64,000 bases of DNA from Dactylosporangium fulvum (lineage in GTDB: Bacteria > Actinomycetota > Actinomycetes > Mycobacteriales > Micromonosporaceae): the NCBI RefSeq assembly GCF_025137375.1, contig NZ_CP073720.1, positions 10,068,501 to 10,132,500 on the forward strand, written 5' to 3'. Below are positions 19,001 through 28,169 of the stretch, piece by piece (position 1 is the stretch's first letter; every line of letters starts with the position of its first letter). Both the position numbers and the translations under genes were made by a program. The notes beneath the pieces are model-generated. The model did not search any database, was not told the DNA's origin, and worked only from the letters and a program-made list of their open reading frames with translations.

Positions 19001-19259
19001 CCTGGCAGGCCTGGCCAGCACGGCCGTCGCCGGCGGAGACCATCACACTGCCGCGACGCTGCTCGGCGGCGCCGCGGCCGCCCGCGAGCCAGCCGGAAAA
19101 CCCGCCGCCGCCACCGAGCGGGACGACCTCGAGCGCACCACGACCGCCGCCCGCAGCGCCCTGGGCAAGGACTTCGACGCGGACTTCGAGCGGGGTCTCC
19201 ATCTGGCGCTGGACGACCTGCCGACCGGCACCGACGAGACGAAGCGGGCGCTGAGCTGA
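16038..19259 (+). CDS. Large AfsR/SARP-family regulator (SARP-NB-ARC-TPR)
   Basis: The product has 1073 residues. A winged-helix trans_reg_C domain (MRFGVLGPLTVWADDGRTV, then VDELWGDNPPGNPAAALAV) and a bacterial activation domain to about residue 245 (LRMLALYRSGRQTEALEAY, then LGVEPGPEI) are followed by an NB-ARC ATPase with Walker A GPGGVGKTRL near 294 and MLLLLDNCEHL as Walker B. A C-terminal array of TPR-like helices covers about 640-1040. Such proteins activate secondary-metabolite or developmental genes in an ATP-gated way. The ATG at 16038 follows a GAGGGTGG ribosome site and aligns with other SARP starts. It has no operon partner; it converges with another SARP gene 66 bp downstream. 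Confidence 0.92.
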   Translation: MRFGVLGPLTVWADDGRTVSVPGAKVRALLAALLVRAGQPVTTDRLVDELWGDNPPGNPAAALAVKVSQLRKALDDTEPGSRALIGSGPAGFTLHARSVDAVEFAALLTRAADEPRADARAVLLNDALALWRGPAYADHHDETFAEVAVARLEEQRLTAIDDRAEAYLALGRHAAVADSLADVVTENPLRERTRGLRMLALYRSGRQTEALEAYAELRSHLVEDLGVEPGPEIAALHQAVLAQDPALDAPPTALPAPQPTSNLPAPVTELFGRDEAIIEVTDLVHANRLVALTGPGGVGKTRLALEAARHAQPAFPDGAWLVELAAVDEGEDAVVDTVITTLGLRDTAAGATPPVDRLAAALRPRRMLLLLDNCEHLITDAAAVATRLLHAAPDLVVLATSREPLNVPGEVVWPVPPLDLPEATDDPGGSSAVQLFVARAAAANRGFVLDPSNSGLIAALCRRLDGLPLALELAATRVRGLGIQRLVAGLDDRFRLLAPGHRGGQPRHQTLTATIDWSWRLLTAPERIVLRRLAVHADGCTLEAAEAICAAGDIGPHDVPDLLARLVDRSLVARVERNTYAPRYRLLESVAAYCLDRLRETDDLGPTRQHHLHYYIALAEKAEPLVRGPDQAHWLHILDAEAANLRTALDFAIRERAGEAVLRLVNALAWYWFLRGRLGEAHRAMRTALAAVTEPSSVSARATATAWEAGFAFLLGDVSDWPARHEAALREFDDAADDDAYARAAWFLAYAEIDLGDVTATETLLNDTLSRFDKTDDMWGTAATLTLLAKLAYIRGDAETVARDGTRAAALFRRLGDRWGMIQATGWLGAHAALGGEYDTAVALHTEGLGIARELGLWADVAGHLGWLGWIAMERGNYPEARLYNSQALALAEQQGAPLLATFATMGLAWTARRTGDYDSATRHLRSLLDAAVDRDTEAGQPLYVPSVLVELGHIAERRGDLTTAAEHHREALRVARKLGGARDISAALAGLASTAVAGGDHHTAATLLGGAAAAREPAGKPAAATERDDLERTTTAARSALGKDFDADFERGLHLALDDLPTGTDETKRALS

Positions 19260-19325
19260 CCGGCAGCGGGCGTGGCTGCGGTACGTCCCACGTCCGTGAT
19301 CAACCGGGTCGGTTCACCACTTCGG

Positions 19326-22145
19326 TCATCGCCCGGCAGCTTCGAGCGCACGCGTGTACTCCTCCTGGATCGCCGTGGCGGCGCGGGTATAGCCGCTGGC
19401 GCGGACCAGGACAGACGCTTCACGCACGCATGTCAGTGCCCGGTCCGGTGAGCCGAGTAAGCGCCATGCTCGGGACAGACCGGTCAACGCCCATACCTCT
19501 CCGAGTCGGTACCGCGACCGTCGCGCGCGTTCGAGGCTTCCGATCAGCAGGCCGACGGCTTCCTGGGCGTCACCGGCGTCCATGGATATCTGAGCGAGGT
19601 CGACGAGCGCGGCAGCGCCGAGATAGTCATCCCCCGTGGCGTCGCACCAGGCAACCGCCGCTCTCAACAGTTCAATCGCGTCATGCAGACGCCCGAGCTC
19701 CTGGTAGGCCCGCGCCATGGAGAGGCTCGCGAACACCTCCCCCACCTCGAACCGGAGCTCGCGTGCGATCCGAAACTGCTGCTCGAACAGCGGCACCGCC
19801 TGCTCCGCCAGGCCATCCAGCACATAGGACCGTCCAAGGTTGCCCAACGCCCGTTGCTCGCCGAAACGGTCGCCGGCTTCACGGCAGAGTCCCACCTCCA
19901 GCTGGAACTGACGACGTGCCTCCGACATGAGGCCGCGTACGCTCAAGGCGAGCCCGAGGCTGTCCCGCACGTACGCCTCTGACACGCGGTCACCGTTGCG
20001 CCTCGTCACCGGCAGAGCCGACTCCGCCAGAAGCACCGCGTCGCGGGGGTAGCCGGAGTTCGCGAAGAACCAATGAAGCGCGATCGTCAGTCCCACACCT
20101 AACGCCGCCTGGTCATCGTCGCCACGGAGTGCCTGCCGGGTCACAGCGACGAGATTCGCACGCTCCACCTCCAGCCATCGTTCGGCTTCGTCCTGGTCGG
20201 CGAACGTCCGTGCCGGTGAGATGAAGTCCGGCACCGGCCCGTGCGTGCGGCGTGGGTATACGAGCGTCGTCGCGTGCCGGGAGGTGGCCAGGTAGTACGC
20301 CATGCCGCGGGTGACCGTTGCGGTAAGGACACCATGGCTCATGGTGTGACGGGCGCGTTCAGCCGCGAAGAGCCTGACCAAGTCGTGGCTGTGGAACCTT
20401 CCGCCGGTCTCGACGTCGACCAGATGCGACTCCAGCAGTCGCTCGAGGACTCGTTCTGCTTTCGCCGGTGGGGTGTCTATGACCGCGGCCGCGGCATACA
20501 GGTCCACGCTCGCGACCTCGAGCACGCTCAACTGGCACAGTGCCCGTGCGGCCATACGATCGATGGGGTTCTCGCTCTGTCGTAGCGTCGAGAAACTCAC
20601 CCCAAGGCTGGTACGGACGGCGAGGTCCCCTGCGCGTAACTCACTGAGTCGCTCTCGCGCGTCCGACAGACGGGAGACAAGATCGTCGACGTTCCAGTCC
20701 GGTCGGGCTCTGAGCCTCGCCGCGGCAATGTGCAGTCCCAATGGCAAGCGGTCGCAGAGCTCGGCCAGTGCGCGAGTCGATTCGCCGTTGATCACGGATG
20801 CGACTGGAAGCAGCAACGAGAGCATCTCTTGCGCCTCATCGGCGCTGAGCGGCCCGAGACGTACGTGCTCCGCTCCGTCCAGAGCGGACAGTTCGTCTCG
20901 GCTTGTGACGATGACGCCTGATCCTGAGCCTCCTGGCATGAGCGGACGGACCTGCGCGGCGGAGGACGCGTTGTCAAGGAGGATCAACATCCGGCGACCA
21001 GCGACCAGGGTCCGGAACAGCGCCGCTGCTTCGTCTGTAGCTTGTGGGACGTGACCGGCGTCGACGCCGAGCGCACGCAGCAGCCGGCCCAAGCTCTCGC
21101 CGGCACTCAACGGAGAGACACCGGGCGTCGCGCCATGCAGGTTGACGTACAGCTCGCCGCCAGGGAACCGGTCCGTCAACATCCCAGCCACGCGCACGGC
21201 GAATGCCGATTTACCGACTCCCGGCGCACCGTGGACGACGACGGCAGGCACGCGTCGTCCGGTGTCGCCGTCGTCGAGCATCTCGCGCACCGTGTCCAGG
21301 GCGGTCCGGCGTCCGACGAACGTGGCAACGTCCAACGGCAGCTGATGTGGTGCGGGTGGGTCGCCGTGCACACGGTTCCGAGGCAGGAGCAACGCCGGGT
21401 CCGCGTTCAGGATTCGCTTCTGCAGTTCCCGCAGCGGTGGTCCAGGCTCCACTCCGACTTCCTCGATCAGCCGGGCGCGCAGGCGCTTGTACATCGCCAA
21501 CGCCTCTGCCTGCCGACCGTCACGGTACAGGGCGAGCATCAACTGCTCCCACATCCGTTCCCGCAGCGGGTACCGCGCGGTCCACGCGTGAAGTTCGCCG
21601 ATGACCTCCGAGTGCTCCCCGAGCGCAACCCGGGCCGTCACCAGGTCCTCAACGGCGGTCAGACGTTGCTCCTCCAACCGGTGCGCAGCCGCGACGAGCA
21701 CGTCGGGCAGTGGCGCGACGTCCTCGAACGCGCTGCCGCGCCAGAGCGCGAGCGCCGACGTGAGCCGCTCCACGACCGCGTCGTGGTCACCCAGCTGGCG
21801 CGCGCGTGCTGCTTCTTCCGCCAACCGTTGAAAGACCAACAGATCCAGCGACTCCGCCGCGACATGGATCGAGTAGCCGTTCGCCGCCGTACGCACCGGC
21901 GCCTGCGAAGGATCCCCTGGTGAGAGGGCACGCCGGAGGGCAACGACGTACGTCTTCAGGTTGGCGCGCGCCGACCGCACCGGCTGCATACCCCAGAGGC
22001 TGTCGATCAGCGTTTCGACGCTGACCCCCGAGTTTGCGTGGACCAGCAGAATCGTCAGGAGCAGCCGCACCTTCGGCCGGGGAATGTCGAGCAGTTGCCC
22101 ATGATCGGACCTGACCAGCAACGGTCCCAGAACTCCGAATTCCAT
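19326..22145 (-). CDS. AfsR-like SARP-NB-ARC-TPR regulator
   Basis: A 939-residue regulator with the same domain order as AfsR: winged helix (MEFGVLGPLLVRSDHGQLLD), activation domain ending VGVEPGPPLRELQ near residue 240, NB-ARC with Walker A HGAPGVGKSAF near 305-315 and Walker B RRMLILLDNASS, then TPR helices from about 620 to the end. In AfsR the central ATPase and TPR regions tune DNA binding by the N-terminal domain. It differs clearly from the neighbouring SARP protein and is not a recent duplicate. It lies upstream of no obvious biosynthetic cluster in this window, so its targets are unknown. Confidence 0.92.
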   Translation of the reverse strand: MEFGVLGPLLVRSDHGQLLDIPRPKVRLLLTILLVHANSGVSVETLIDSLWGMQPVRSARANLKTYVVALRRALSPGDPSQAPVRTAANGYSIHVAAESLDLLVFQRLAEEAARARQLGDHDAVVERLTSALALWRGSAFEDVAPLPDVLVAAAHRLEEQRLTAVEDLVTARVALGEHSEVIGELHAWTARYPLRERMWEQLMLALYRDGRQAEALAMYKRLRARLIEEVGVEPGPPLRELQKRILNADPALLLPRNRVHGDPPAPHQLPLDVATFVGRRTALDTVREMLDDGDTGRRVPAVVVHGAPGVGKSAFAVRVAGMLTDRFPGGELYVNLHGATPGVSPLSAGESLGRLLRALGVDAGHVPQATDEAAALFRTLVAGRRMLILLDNASSAAQVRPLMPGGSGSGVIVTSRDELSALDGAEHVRLGPLSADEAQEMLSLLLPVASVINGESTRALAELCDRLPLGLHIAAARLRARPDWNVDDLVSRLSDARERLSELRAGDLAVRTSLGVSFSTLRQSENPIDRMAARALCQLSVLEVASVDLYAAAAVIDTPPAKAERVLERLLESHLVDVETGGRFHSHDLVRLFAAERARHTMSHGVLTATVTRGMAYYLATSRHATTLVYPRRTHGPVPDFISPARTFADQDEAERWLEVERANLVAVTRQALRGDDDQAALGVGLTIALHWFFANSGYPRDAVLLAESALPVTRRNGDRVSEAYVRDSLGLALSVRGLMSEARRQFQLEVGLCREAGDRFGEQRALGNLGRSYVLDGLAEQAVPLFEQQFRIARELRFEVGEVFASLSMARAYQELGRLHDAIELLRAAVAWCDATGDDYLGAAALVDLAQISMDAGDAQEAVGLLIGSLERARRSRYRLGEVWALTGLSRAWRLLGSPDRALTCVREASVLVRASGYTRAATAIQEEYTRALEAAGR

Positions 22146-22198
22146 CGTCCTACTCGCGATCTGACCTGGCAGTTTTCGCCGGGCTTGGAGCCCGGCCC

Positions 22199-23320
22199 TC
22201 AGATGTGTTCCGCCACAATGGCGCTGATGGCCAGAAACGAGCTGTAGTCGCCGGCCGTCACGCGGTTCTTCGCGACAGCAACCGCAATGCCCGTGGCCGG
22301 ATCGGCGTAGGCGGCGGTGCCGCCGCTGCCGGCCATACCGAAGAGGGTGGGGCTGTCGAGCGGGCCTTGGAAGCCGACGTCGTAACCGAGGCCACGCTTG
22401 ACAGGGAAACCGAGCACCGCGTCGAGTCCGCCGACTCCTACGGCGCTGACCTCCGTGAACTGGTCCTGTGGAATCAGTCGCACACCGTCAACCGGCCTCA
22501 TCAACGCCGCGTACATGCGAGCGACAGCACGTGCCGACATCACACCGCCCGCAGGAATGTCGGACGTGAGCACGTCAGTCCGGTTGCAGTAGCCGGCATC
22601 CGGCATCGCATGCAGCGGCGCCGCTGTCCAGCCGTCGAGGACGCGGAAGAACGGGACGGATTCGGCCATCGCGGCCGCCATCTCCGCTGTCAGGTGCTCG
22701 CCGTCGGGCTGCTCGTGCCGAGCCACCCGCCCGAGCTCCTTCGAAGGCACCGCGAAGTACAACTCGTCGACGACCCCGAGCGGACCGGCGACGCGCTCCC
22801 GCATCTCTGTGGAGATGGTCCGGCCGGTCGCCCGGCGAACGAGCTCGCCAAGCAGATAACCATACGATTGGGGGTGGTAGCCCGTCTGCGTTCCAGGCTC
22901 CCACCACGGCGTTGCGCCGGCGATCCGTTCACACATCCCTTGCCAGTCACAGAGGTCTTCCGGCCTCGTATCCGCGGGTACGGCCGGCACACCGGCCGAG
23001 TGGGTCAACACATCGCGGACCGTCGTGCGGTCCTTCCCGTTGGCCGCGAACTCTGGCCACAGGTCAACCAGCGGTGTGTCGTAGCCGAACGCGCCGGCGG
23101 TCACGAGCGTGTGGACGACCGTCGAGGTAAGCCCCTTTCCAGTCGAAGTCACGTGGAACAGCGTGTCAGAGGTGACAGGTCGACCGGTGTCCGCGTAGCC
23201 TGCGGTCGCGTCGACGATCTGCTCGCCGTGCCGGTAGACCGCCACCTGGAGTCCCCGTTCCTGGCCGGACGCGACGATCTGCTGGACGGCCTCGGTCACC
23301 TGTTGCTGCATGTCACGCAT
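22199..23320 (-). CDS. Beta-lactamase-fold serine hydrolase (class C/EstB type)
   Basis: About 373 residues of the penicillin-binding-protein/beta-lactamase superfamily, most like EstB-type esterases or D-aminopeptidases. The catalytic Ser-x-x-Lys is S59-T-G-K62 in HVTSTGKGLT, a second conserved block is VLTHSAGVPAVP, and the Tyr motif is represented by YHPQSYGYLLGEL. No signal peptide is seen, so it probably acts in the cytoplasm on small esters or amides. GGAGGG sits just before the ATG at 23320; another ATG 11 codons upstream (23353) also has a purine-rich site. It lies 53 bp downstream of nothing related and is likely its own unit. Confidence 0.85.
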   Translation of the reverse strand: MRDMQQQVTEAVQQIVASGQERGLQVAVYRHGEQIVDATAGYADTGRPVTSDTLFHVTSTGKGLTSTVVHTLVTAGAFGYDTPLVDLWPEFAANGKDRTTVRDVLTHSAGVPAVPADTRPEDLCDWQGMCERIAGATPWWEPGTQTGYHPQSYGYLLGELVRRATGRTISTEMRERVAGPLGVVDELYFAVPSKELGRVARHEQPDGEHLTAEMAAAMAESVPFFRVLDGWTAAPLHAMPDAGYCNRTDVLTSDIPAGGVMSARAVARMYAALMRPVDGVRLIPQDQFTEVSAVGVGGLDAVLGFPVKRGLGYDVGFQGPLDSPTLFGMAGSGGTAAYADPATGIAVAVAKNRVTAGDYSSFLAISAIVAEHI

Positions 23321-23414
23321 GTTCCCTCCGTTCGGAAAGGCCATTTGTGACATGCTCTCCGCCGGCGTTACGGAATTCTTACCGCTGAACGGGCCGGTGC
23401 GTCCGGTCGGCGGT

Positions 23415-24110
23415 CTACCCGCGGGATCCGTCGCGGGGCGGACCCGGGCGCACCACGCCGTGCTCGTAGGCGAACACGACCGCCTGGGTGCGGTCTCGTA
23501 GGCCGAGTTTGGTCAAGACCCGGCTCACGTGGGTTTTCACGGTTGCCTCGCCGAGGTGCAGGTCGGTGGCGATCTCCGCGTTGGTCGCCCCGCCGGCCAG
23601 TGCCACGAGCACCTCGTGCTCGCGGGGTGTGAGTTCGGCCAGTCGTTCGCCCTGGGTGCGGGTCGTGCCGGCGGGGCCGGGCCGGGCGAACTTGGCGATG
23701 ACCCGGCGGGTGAGCTCGGGTGCCAGCAGCGCGTCGCCCCTGGCGAGGACCCGTACCGCGTCGATGAGCGCCTCGGGTGTGCCGTTCTTGAGCAGGAACC
23801 CGCTGGCCCCGGCTTCCAGGGCCGCGAACAGGTAGTCGTCCCGGTCGAACGTGGTGAGGATCAGCACGGCCGGTCCGCCGCCGGCCGCGGTGATCCGCCG
23901 GGTGGCCTCCAGCCCGTCGACGCCGGGCATCTCCACGTCCATCAGCACGACGTCGGGACCGGCGGTGGCCGCGAGCCGGACCACCTGCTCCCCGTCGGCG
24001 GCCTCACCGACGACCTCGAAGTCGTCCTCCGTCTCGAGGATGACCCGGAATCCCGTACGGACCAGATGATGATCGTCGGCGAGCAGCACCCGGATCACCC
24101 GCCCGTTCAT
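23415..24110 (-). CDS. NarL/LuxR-family response regulator
   Basis: A 231-residue two-component regulator. The receiver domain has acidic DD at 12-13, the phosphoacceptor Asp58 in VVLMDVEMPG, Thr in LILTTFD and the conserved Lys in FLLKN. A linker leads to a LuxR-type helix-turn-helix (LTPREHEVLVALAGGATNAEIA, shortened here) at about 155-215. Its start overlaps the stop of the upstream kinase gene by four bases, so the two are a cognate pair. Confidence 0.95.
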   Translation of the reverse strand: MNGRVIRVLLADDHHLVRTGFRVILETEDDFEVVGEAADGEQVVRLAATAGPDVVLMDVEMPGVDGLEATRRITAAGGGPAVLILTTFDRDDYLFAALEAGASGFLLKNGTPEALIDAVRVLARGDALLAPELTRRVIAKFARPGPAGTTRTQGERLAELTPREHEVLVALAGGATNAEIATDLHLGEATVKTHVSRVLTKLGLRDRTQAVVFAYEHGVVRPGPPRDGSRG

Positions 24111-25381
24111 GCGCCCACCGCCGTCCGTGCCAGCGGGAACCGCGCCCGCACCCGGAACCCGCCGCCGCCGCGCGACCCGGTCTCCAGCACACCGTCGTGT
24201 GCCGCGACCCGCTCCCGCATCCCGATCAATCCCAGCCCGCCACCGGCGGCACCGCCGGCGTCGACGGCGCCGTGCCCGTCGTCGGCCACGTCGACCTCCA
24301 GTTCGCCGGCCAGGTAGCGGATCCGCACGTCCAGCGCCGTGGCACCCGCGTGTTTGATGGTGTTCGTGACCGCCTCCTGCACGATCCGGTACCCGGCCTG
24401 CGACAGCGACTCGGGCAGCTCGACCACGTCACCGTAGACGCCGAGGCTGGTGCGCAGGCCGGCCTCCCGGGCGCCGGCGAGCAGATCGTCGAGCCGGTCC
24501 AGCCCGGCCCCGGCGGTCTCCCGCCCGCCGTCACCCGCCCGCAGCAGGTTCAACATCCGCCGCAACTCGTCAACAGCGGTCCGGGCACTCTGCTCCACCG
24601 AGGCCAACGCGGTCTTCGCCTTCCCCGGATCCTTGTCCAGCACCCGCCGTCCGGCCGACGCCTGCACCCCCATCACCGACACGTGATGCGCCACGACGTC
24701 GTGCAACTCCCGCGCGATCCGCACCCGCTCACCGACCACCGCCCGCTCCCGCGCCTCGGCCTGCGAGGCGCGCAACTGCTCAGCCTGTACCTCCAGAAGG
24801 TGCTGCCGCCGCGCGCCGATCCAGGCGATCTCGCCGAAGAAGTACGCGAAGCCGAAGATCAGCAGGTTCAGCAACACGCCGTTGACGGCGACGGCGAGGA
24901 TCGGCGAGACCGGGCCGGAGGCGTCGGTGAACGCCGAGACCGACAGCTGCGGCAGCTCGACGACGTAGTGGACGCCGAGCCACAGGAACATCGCGCCGAT
25001 GATCGCCCCGCGGATCCAGGCGGAGCGGCGGTGGTCGCGACCCCACGCGCCGAGGGTGTAGATCGCTGCGAACAGCGCCCCCGAGGTCAGCTGCTGCTCC
25101 GGCGCGGCCCTGACCTGGCCCAGGATGAACCCGACGGAGATGATGAGCGCGACCTGTTCCGGCCGGCGCCGCCGCCAGGCCAGTGGCAGCGTCACGAGCA
25201 CCGCCCAGAAGGTCTGCTCCGGCAGCGACGGCGGCGCACCCATCGAGTACACCCCGGCGCTGCGTGCGAGCGTCAGGTTGAGCAGCGCGACCGCGGCGAC
25301 CGCCACCCCGACGACGAGGTCGGCGCGCTGCTGTTTCGCGGTCGGCCCGGGCCGCCGCCAGTCGTCGGGCTCGCTGTGCAT
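24107..25381 (-). CDS. NarL-type sensor histidine kinase (HisKA_3)
   Basis: The product has about 424 residues. Several membrane helices in the first 190 residues (LVVGVAVAAVALLNLTLA, QVALIISVGFILGQ, VNGVLLNLLIFGFAYFFG) are followed by a coiled coil and the HisKA_3 dimerisation motif RIARELHDVVAHHVSVM with the phosphorylated His near 227. The HATPase domain has EAVTNTIKHAG (N box), ADDGHGA and GGGLGLIGMRERV. The short extracytoplasmic loops suggest it senses something in or at the membrane. The ATG at 25381 is chosen over upstream GTG/ATG codons because the extra residues are basic and non-homologous. It overlaps its response regulator; no transporter operon adjoins it on the same strand. Confidence 0.92.
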   Translation of the reverse strand: MHSEPDDWRRPGPTAKQQRADLVVGVAVAAVALLNLTLARSAGVYSMGAPPSLPEQTFWAVLVTLPLAWRRRRPEQVALIISVGFILGQVRAAPEQQLTSGALFAAIYTLGAWGRDHRRSAWIRGAIIGAMFLWLGVHYVVELPQLSVSAFTDASGPVSPILAVAVNGVLLNLLIFGFAYFFGEIAWIGARRQHLLEVQAEQLRASQAEARERAVVGERVRIARELHDVVAHHVSVMGVQASAGRRVLDKDPGKAKTALASVEQSARTAVDELRRMLNLLRAGDGGRETAGAGLDRLDDLLAGAREAGLRTSLGVYGDVVELPESLSQAGYRIVQEAVTNTIKHAGATALDVRIRYLAGELEVDVADDGHGAVDAGGAAGGGLGLIGMRERVAAHDGVLETGSRGGGGFRVRARFPLARTAVGA

Positions 25382-25567
25382 GACCGCGACGATGACACAG
25401 CACCGCCGCCCGGCCAAACGTCGCCGCCATGTCACGAGCCCGCTCCCGCCGGCCGGGCGCCGAACCGGCACCGGCCGGCCGGTGTGCCCAGGTATCACCT
25501 GGTCGTATGCCTGGCTTCGTTAGCTTCGGCCCGTGATCTGTGCGACGCCGACCGCGGCCGAGCGGTG

Positions 25568-26821
25568 ATGCGACTTTCCCGCACCGCGACGTTCTGGCTT
25601 CTCGCGGTCATCCTGGTCATGTTCCTGTTCGCGGCGAGTGCACCGTCACCGCTGTACGCCGTCTACCAGGCGCGGTGGCATTTCTCCACGGCCACGCTCA
25701 CCGTCGTCTACGCGGTGTACGTGGCGACGCTGCTCGCGGCGCTCGTGTGGGCCGGTTCGGCATCGGACCATCTGGGACGGCGACCTGTGCTGGCCGTCGC
25801 CCTGGTGATCGAGTCCGTTGCGATGCTCGCGTTTGCGATGGCCGGTGGCACGACGACGCTCTTTGTCGCCCGGATCCTGCAGGGGCTCGGCACCGGCATC
25901 GCCACCGGGGCGATCGGCGCGATGCTCTTCGACGTGCAGCCGCCTGACCGCCCGGGATCCGGAGCGCTGGCCGGCAGCGTCGCGCCGGCGGTCGGGCTTG
26001 CCGTCGGCGGCTTGGGCAGCAGCCTGGTGACCACCTTCGCGCCGCCACATGCACCGCTGGTGTTCTGGGCGCTGGCTGCTTTTTTCATCGTCGTGCTGGG
26101 CGCCGTGCCGGCCATGCCGGAGACCGTGTCGCAGCGGACCCGGTGGCATCCCGGGATACGCCCTCGCGTCTCCGTGCCACCAGCGCTGACCGCGACGTTC
26201 GCGAAGCTTGCACCGTGCATCGTCGCGTTCTGGGCGCTGAGCGGGCTCTACCTGTCGCTGGGCCCGTCGATCGTGCGGACCGTCCTCCATGAACAGTCCG
26301 GCCTCGCCGGCGGGTTGGTCATCTTCACGCTGTCGGCGACGGGAGCAGCCGGCTCGGTCGCGACCCGGTCTTGGTCGCCCAGGCGTGCCGTCATCTCCGG
26401 CAGCGGCACCCTCGTCGCCGGTGTTGTGCTCACGCTGATCGCCGTCAGCCGCACCGACAGCACGCTGTTCTACCTGGGAACCGCGACCGTCGGTGTGGGT
26501 TTCGGTCCGGCGTTCACCGGCGTTTTCCGGCTGCTGACCGCAGAGGTGGGCAGCGAGCAGCGTGCGAGTGTCGTCGGTGCGATCTATGTCGCCGCCTACC
26601 TCGCCCTGGGAGTGCCGGCCGTGCTCGCGGGCATTGCGGTGCCGTGGATCGGGCTTGCCACGGTGTTCGACATCTACGCCTCAGCCGTGCTCGTCCTCGC
26701 GGTGACGACCGTGGTGGCCTTCGTGGCGGGATCTACGGGACGGTCGTGGCGGGCCGGCACGGTGGCTCCGGGTCCTTGTCCATGTCCGGGGACCGTCGCC
26801 GTCCACCACGGCACCGGCTGA
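25568..26821 (+). CDS. MFS transporter (DHA1-like)
   Basis: A 417-residue, 12-helix major facilitator protein. Motif A appears as WAGSASDHLGRRPVL between helices 2 and 3, and helix 4 carries FVARILQGLGTGIATGAIG with the conserved Arg. The last 30 residues are a soluble, Pro/Gly-rich tail. It is probably an exporter of a small toxic compound; the substrate is not predictable. The ATG at 25568 is preceded by an adjacent GTG. It is divergent from the two-component pair at 23415-25381, whose regulator is a candidate controller. Confidence 0.88.
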   Translation: MRLSRTATFWLLAVILVMFLFAASAPSPLYAVYQARWHFSTATLTVVYAVYVATLLAALVWAGSASDHLGRRPVLAVALVIESVAMLAFAMAGGTTTLFVARILQGLGTGIATGAIGAMLFDVQPPDRPGSGALAGSVAPAVGLAVGGLGSSLVTTFAPPHAPLVFWALAAFFIVVLGAVPAMPETVSQRTRWHPGIRPRVSVPPALTATFAKLAPCIVAFWALSGLYLSLGPSIVRTVLHEQSGLAGGLVIFTLSATGAAGSVATRSWSPRRAVISGSGTLVAGVVLTLIAVSRTDSTLFYLGTATVGVGFGPAFTGVFRLLTAEVGSEQRASVVGAIYVAAYLALGVPAVLAGIAVPWIGLATVFDIYASAVLVLAVTTVVAFVAGSTGRSWRAGTVAPGPCPCPGTVAVHHGTG

Positions 26822-26834
26822 TCAGTGAGCACGG

Positions 26835-28028
26835 CTACGTGATGACCCGGCGACCGAACAGCTCCTCACGCTTGTCCGCGACAATCCCTTCGACGGCATG
26901 GACGGCGGCGGCGGCCCGGGCGTCCCACGAGTGTCGCTCGGCGAAATCGCGGCGGGCCTTGGCCAGTTCCGGCACACGGGACTCCGTCGCCGCCTCCCGC
27001 ACTGCCGCCACGAAGGTTTTCGGCGTGTCGGCGACCCTGATGAGCGGCGTGTCGAGCCAGTGCACCGCCGGCAGGTCGGTGCTGACCGCCGGCTTGCCCG
27101 CGGCCAGGGTCTCCAACGTCTTGAGCGGGAACGACGCACGGTTGAACGCGGTGTCGCGGTACGGCGTGATCCCGACGTCGACGGCGCGCAGGAATGAAGG
27201 CACCGCCTCGAACGGCTGGCGCCCCACCCAGAGCACGTTTTCGCGGGCAGCCAGCGCGGCGAAGCGCTCCGGCTCCCAGCGCGCGTCGTGCGGGCCGACC
27301 AGGAGCAGTGAAAGTTCGTCGTCGGCGAGCGCTTCGAGCAGGTCGATGTCGATGCGTTCGGAGAGGTGCCCGAGCGCGCCGACGACCGGGCCCGGAAGTG
27401 CCGAGGCGGGCTCGGCCGGGGCGATGCTGTCCAGATCGCGGTAGGCGGAGGTCTGCACCCCGTTGGGGATCAGCGCCAGGTGCCGTGCGCCGAGTGACGA
27501 CCAGCGCTCCGCCAGTACCGAGGAGACCGCGAGGACCAGATCGGCGTGGGCGAGTTGGCGCCGCTCGTCCAGGGCGACCCGCCTCGAGTTGTGCCCCATG
27601 AGCCCGGCGCCGGCAACGTAATCGTCCGTGCCGTAGAGGACCTTCACCACCTCGGGTTGCCAGCCGCGGAGCACGTCGACGAGGTTGCACGCGATCACCA
27701 CGTGCGGCCGGCGGCCGAGGCGGCGCAGCGCCCACCGGGTCTGCGCCCTGACCAGCGCGGCGGTGCTGACCTTGACGTAGGGCCGGGTGTGCAGCGGCAG
27801 TGCACGCGGAGTGAGCCGGGTGATCCGGTCGTTCAGTCGCGCGAGCTTGGGCGTGCCGCCGAACCGGGATGCGCCGTACCGGTAGCGGCCCGAGGTCGCC
27901 ACCGAGATCGGCGGGTCGACCCACAGGATCTCGGCGTGCGCCGCCAACGCGGTGGCCAGGAGCCGGTCAGGGCTCACCACACCGTCCCACGACGTTCCGG
28001 CAAACATGATGTAAAGCGGCTCCGCCAC
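26835..28028 (-). CDS. GT-B glycosyltransferase (group 1 type)
   Basis: A 397-residue cytoplasmic glycosyltransferase with two Rossmann-like lobes. The N-lobe opens YIMFAGTSWDGV and includes EILWVDPPISV; the C-lobe has VVGALGHLSERIDIDLLE, LLLVGPHD, and the family's acceptor/donor stretch VPSFLRAVDVGITPYRDT followed by FPLKTLETLAAGKPAV. The start is the GTG at 28028: GAGAAGG lies seven to eight bases upstream and the protein then begins at the first beta strand. It resembles teichuronic-acid or exopolysaccharide transferases, but no polysaccharide genes adjoin it. Confidence 0.88.
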   Translation of the reverse strand: MAEPLYIMFAGTSWDGVVSPDRLLATALAAHAEILWVDPPISVATSGRYRYGASRFGGTPKLARLNDRITRLTPRALPLHTRPYVKVSTAALVRAQTRWALRRLGRRPHVVIACNLVDVLRGWQPEVVKVLYGTDDYVAGAGLMGHNSRRVALDERRQLAHADLVLAVSSVLAERWSSLGARHLALIPNGVQTSAYRDLDSIAPAEPASALPGPVVGALGHLSERIDIDLLEALADDELSLLLVGPHDARWEPERFAALAARENVLWVGRQPFEAVPSFLRAVDVGITPYRDTAFNRASFPLKTLETLAAGKPAVSTDLPAVHWLDTPLIRVADTPKTFVAAVREAATESRVPELAKARRDFAERHSWDARAAAAVHAVEGIVADKREELFGRRVIT

Positions 28029-28169
28029 TGCCGTGTCCTTCTCTGGTCCCCGGACCGGAACCCCCGTCAAGATCAATGAGACGGGGCTCTTTACCCGGGT
28101 TCCACAGTTCGACACCCGCCGCGGTCGACAAATGTCCCGCCCGGACACGACGCCGGTGGTCCATAGGCA

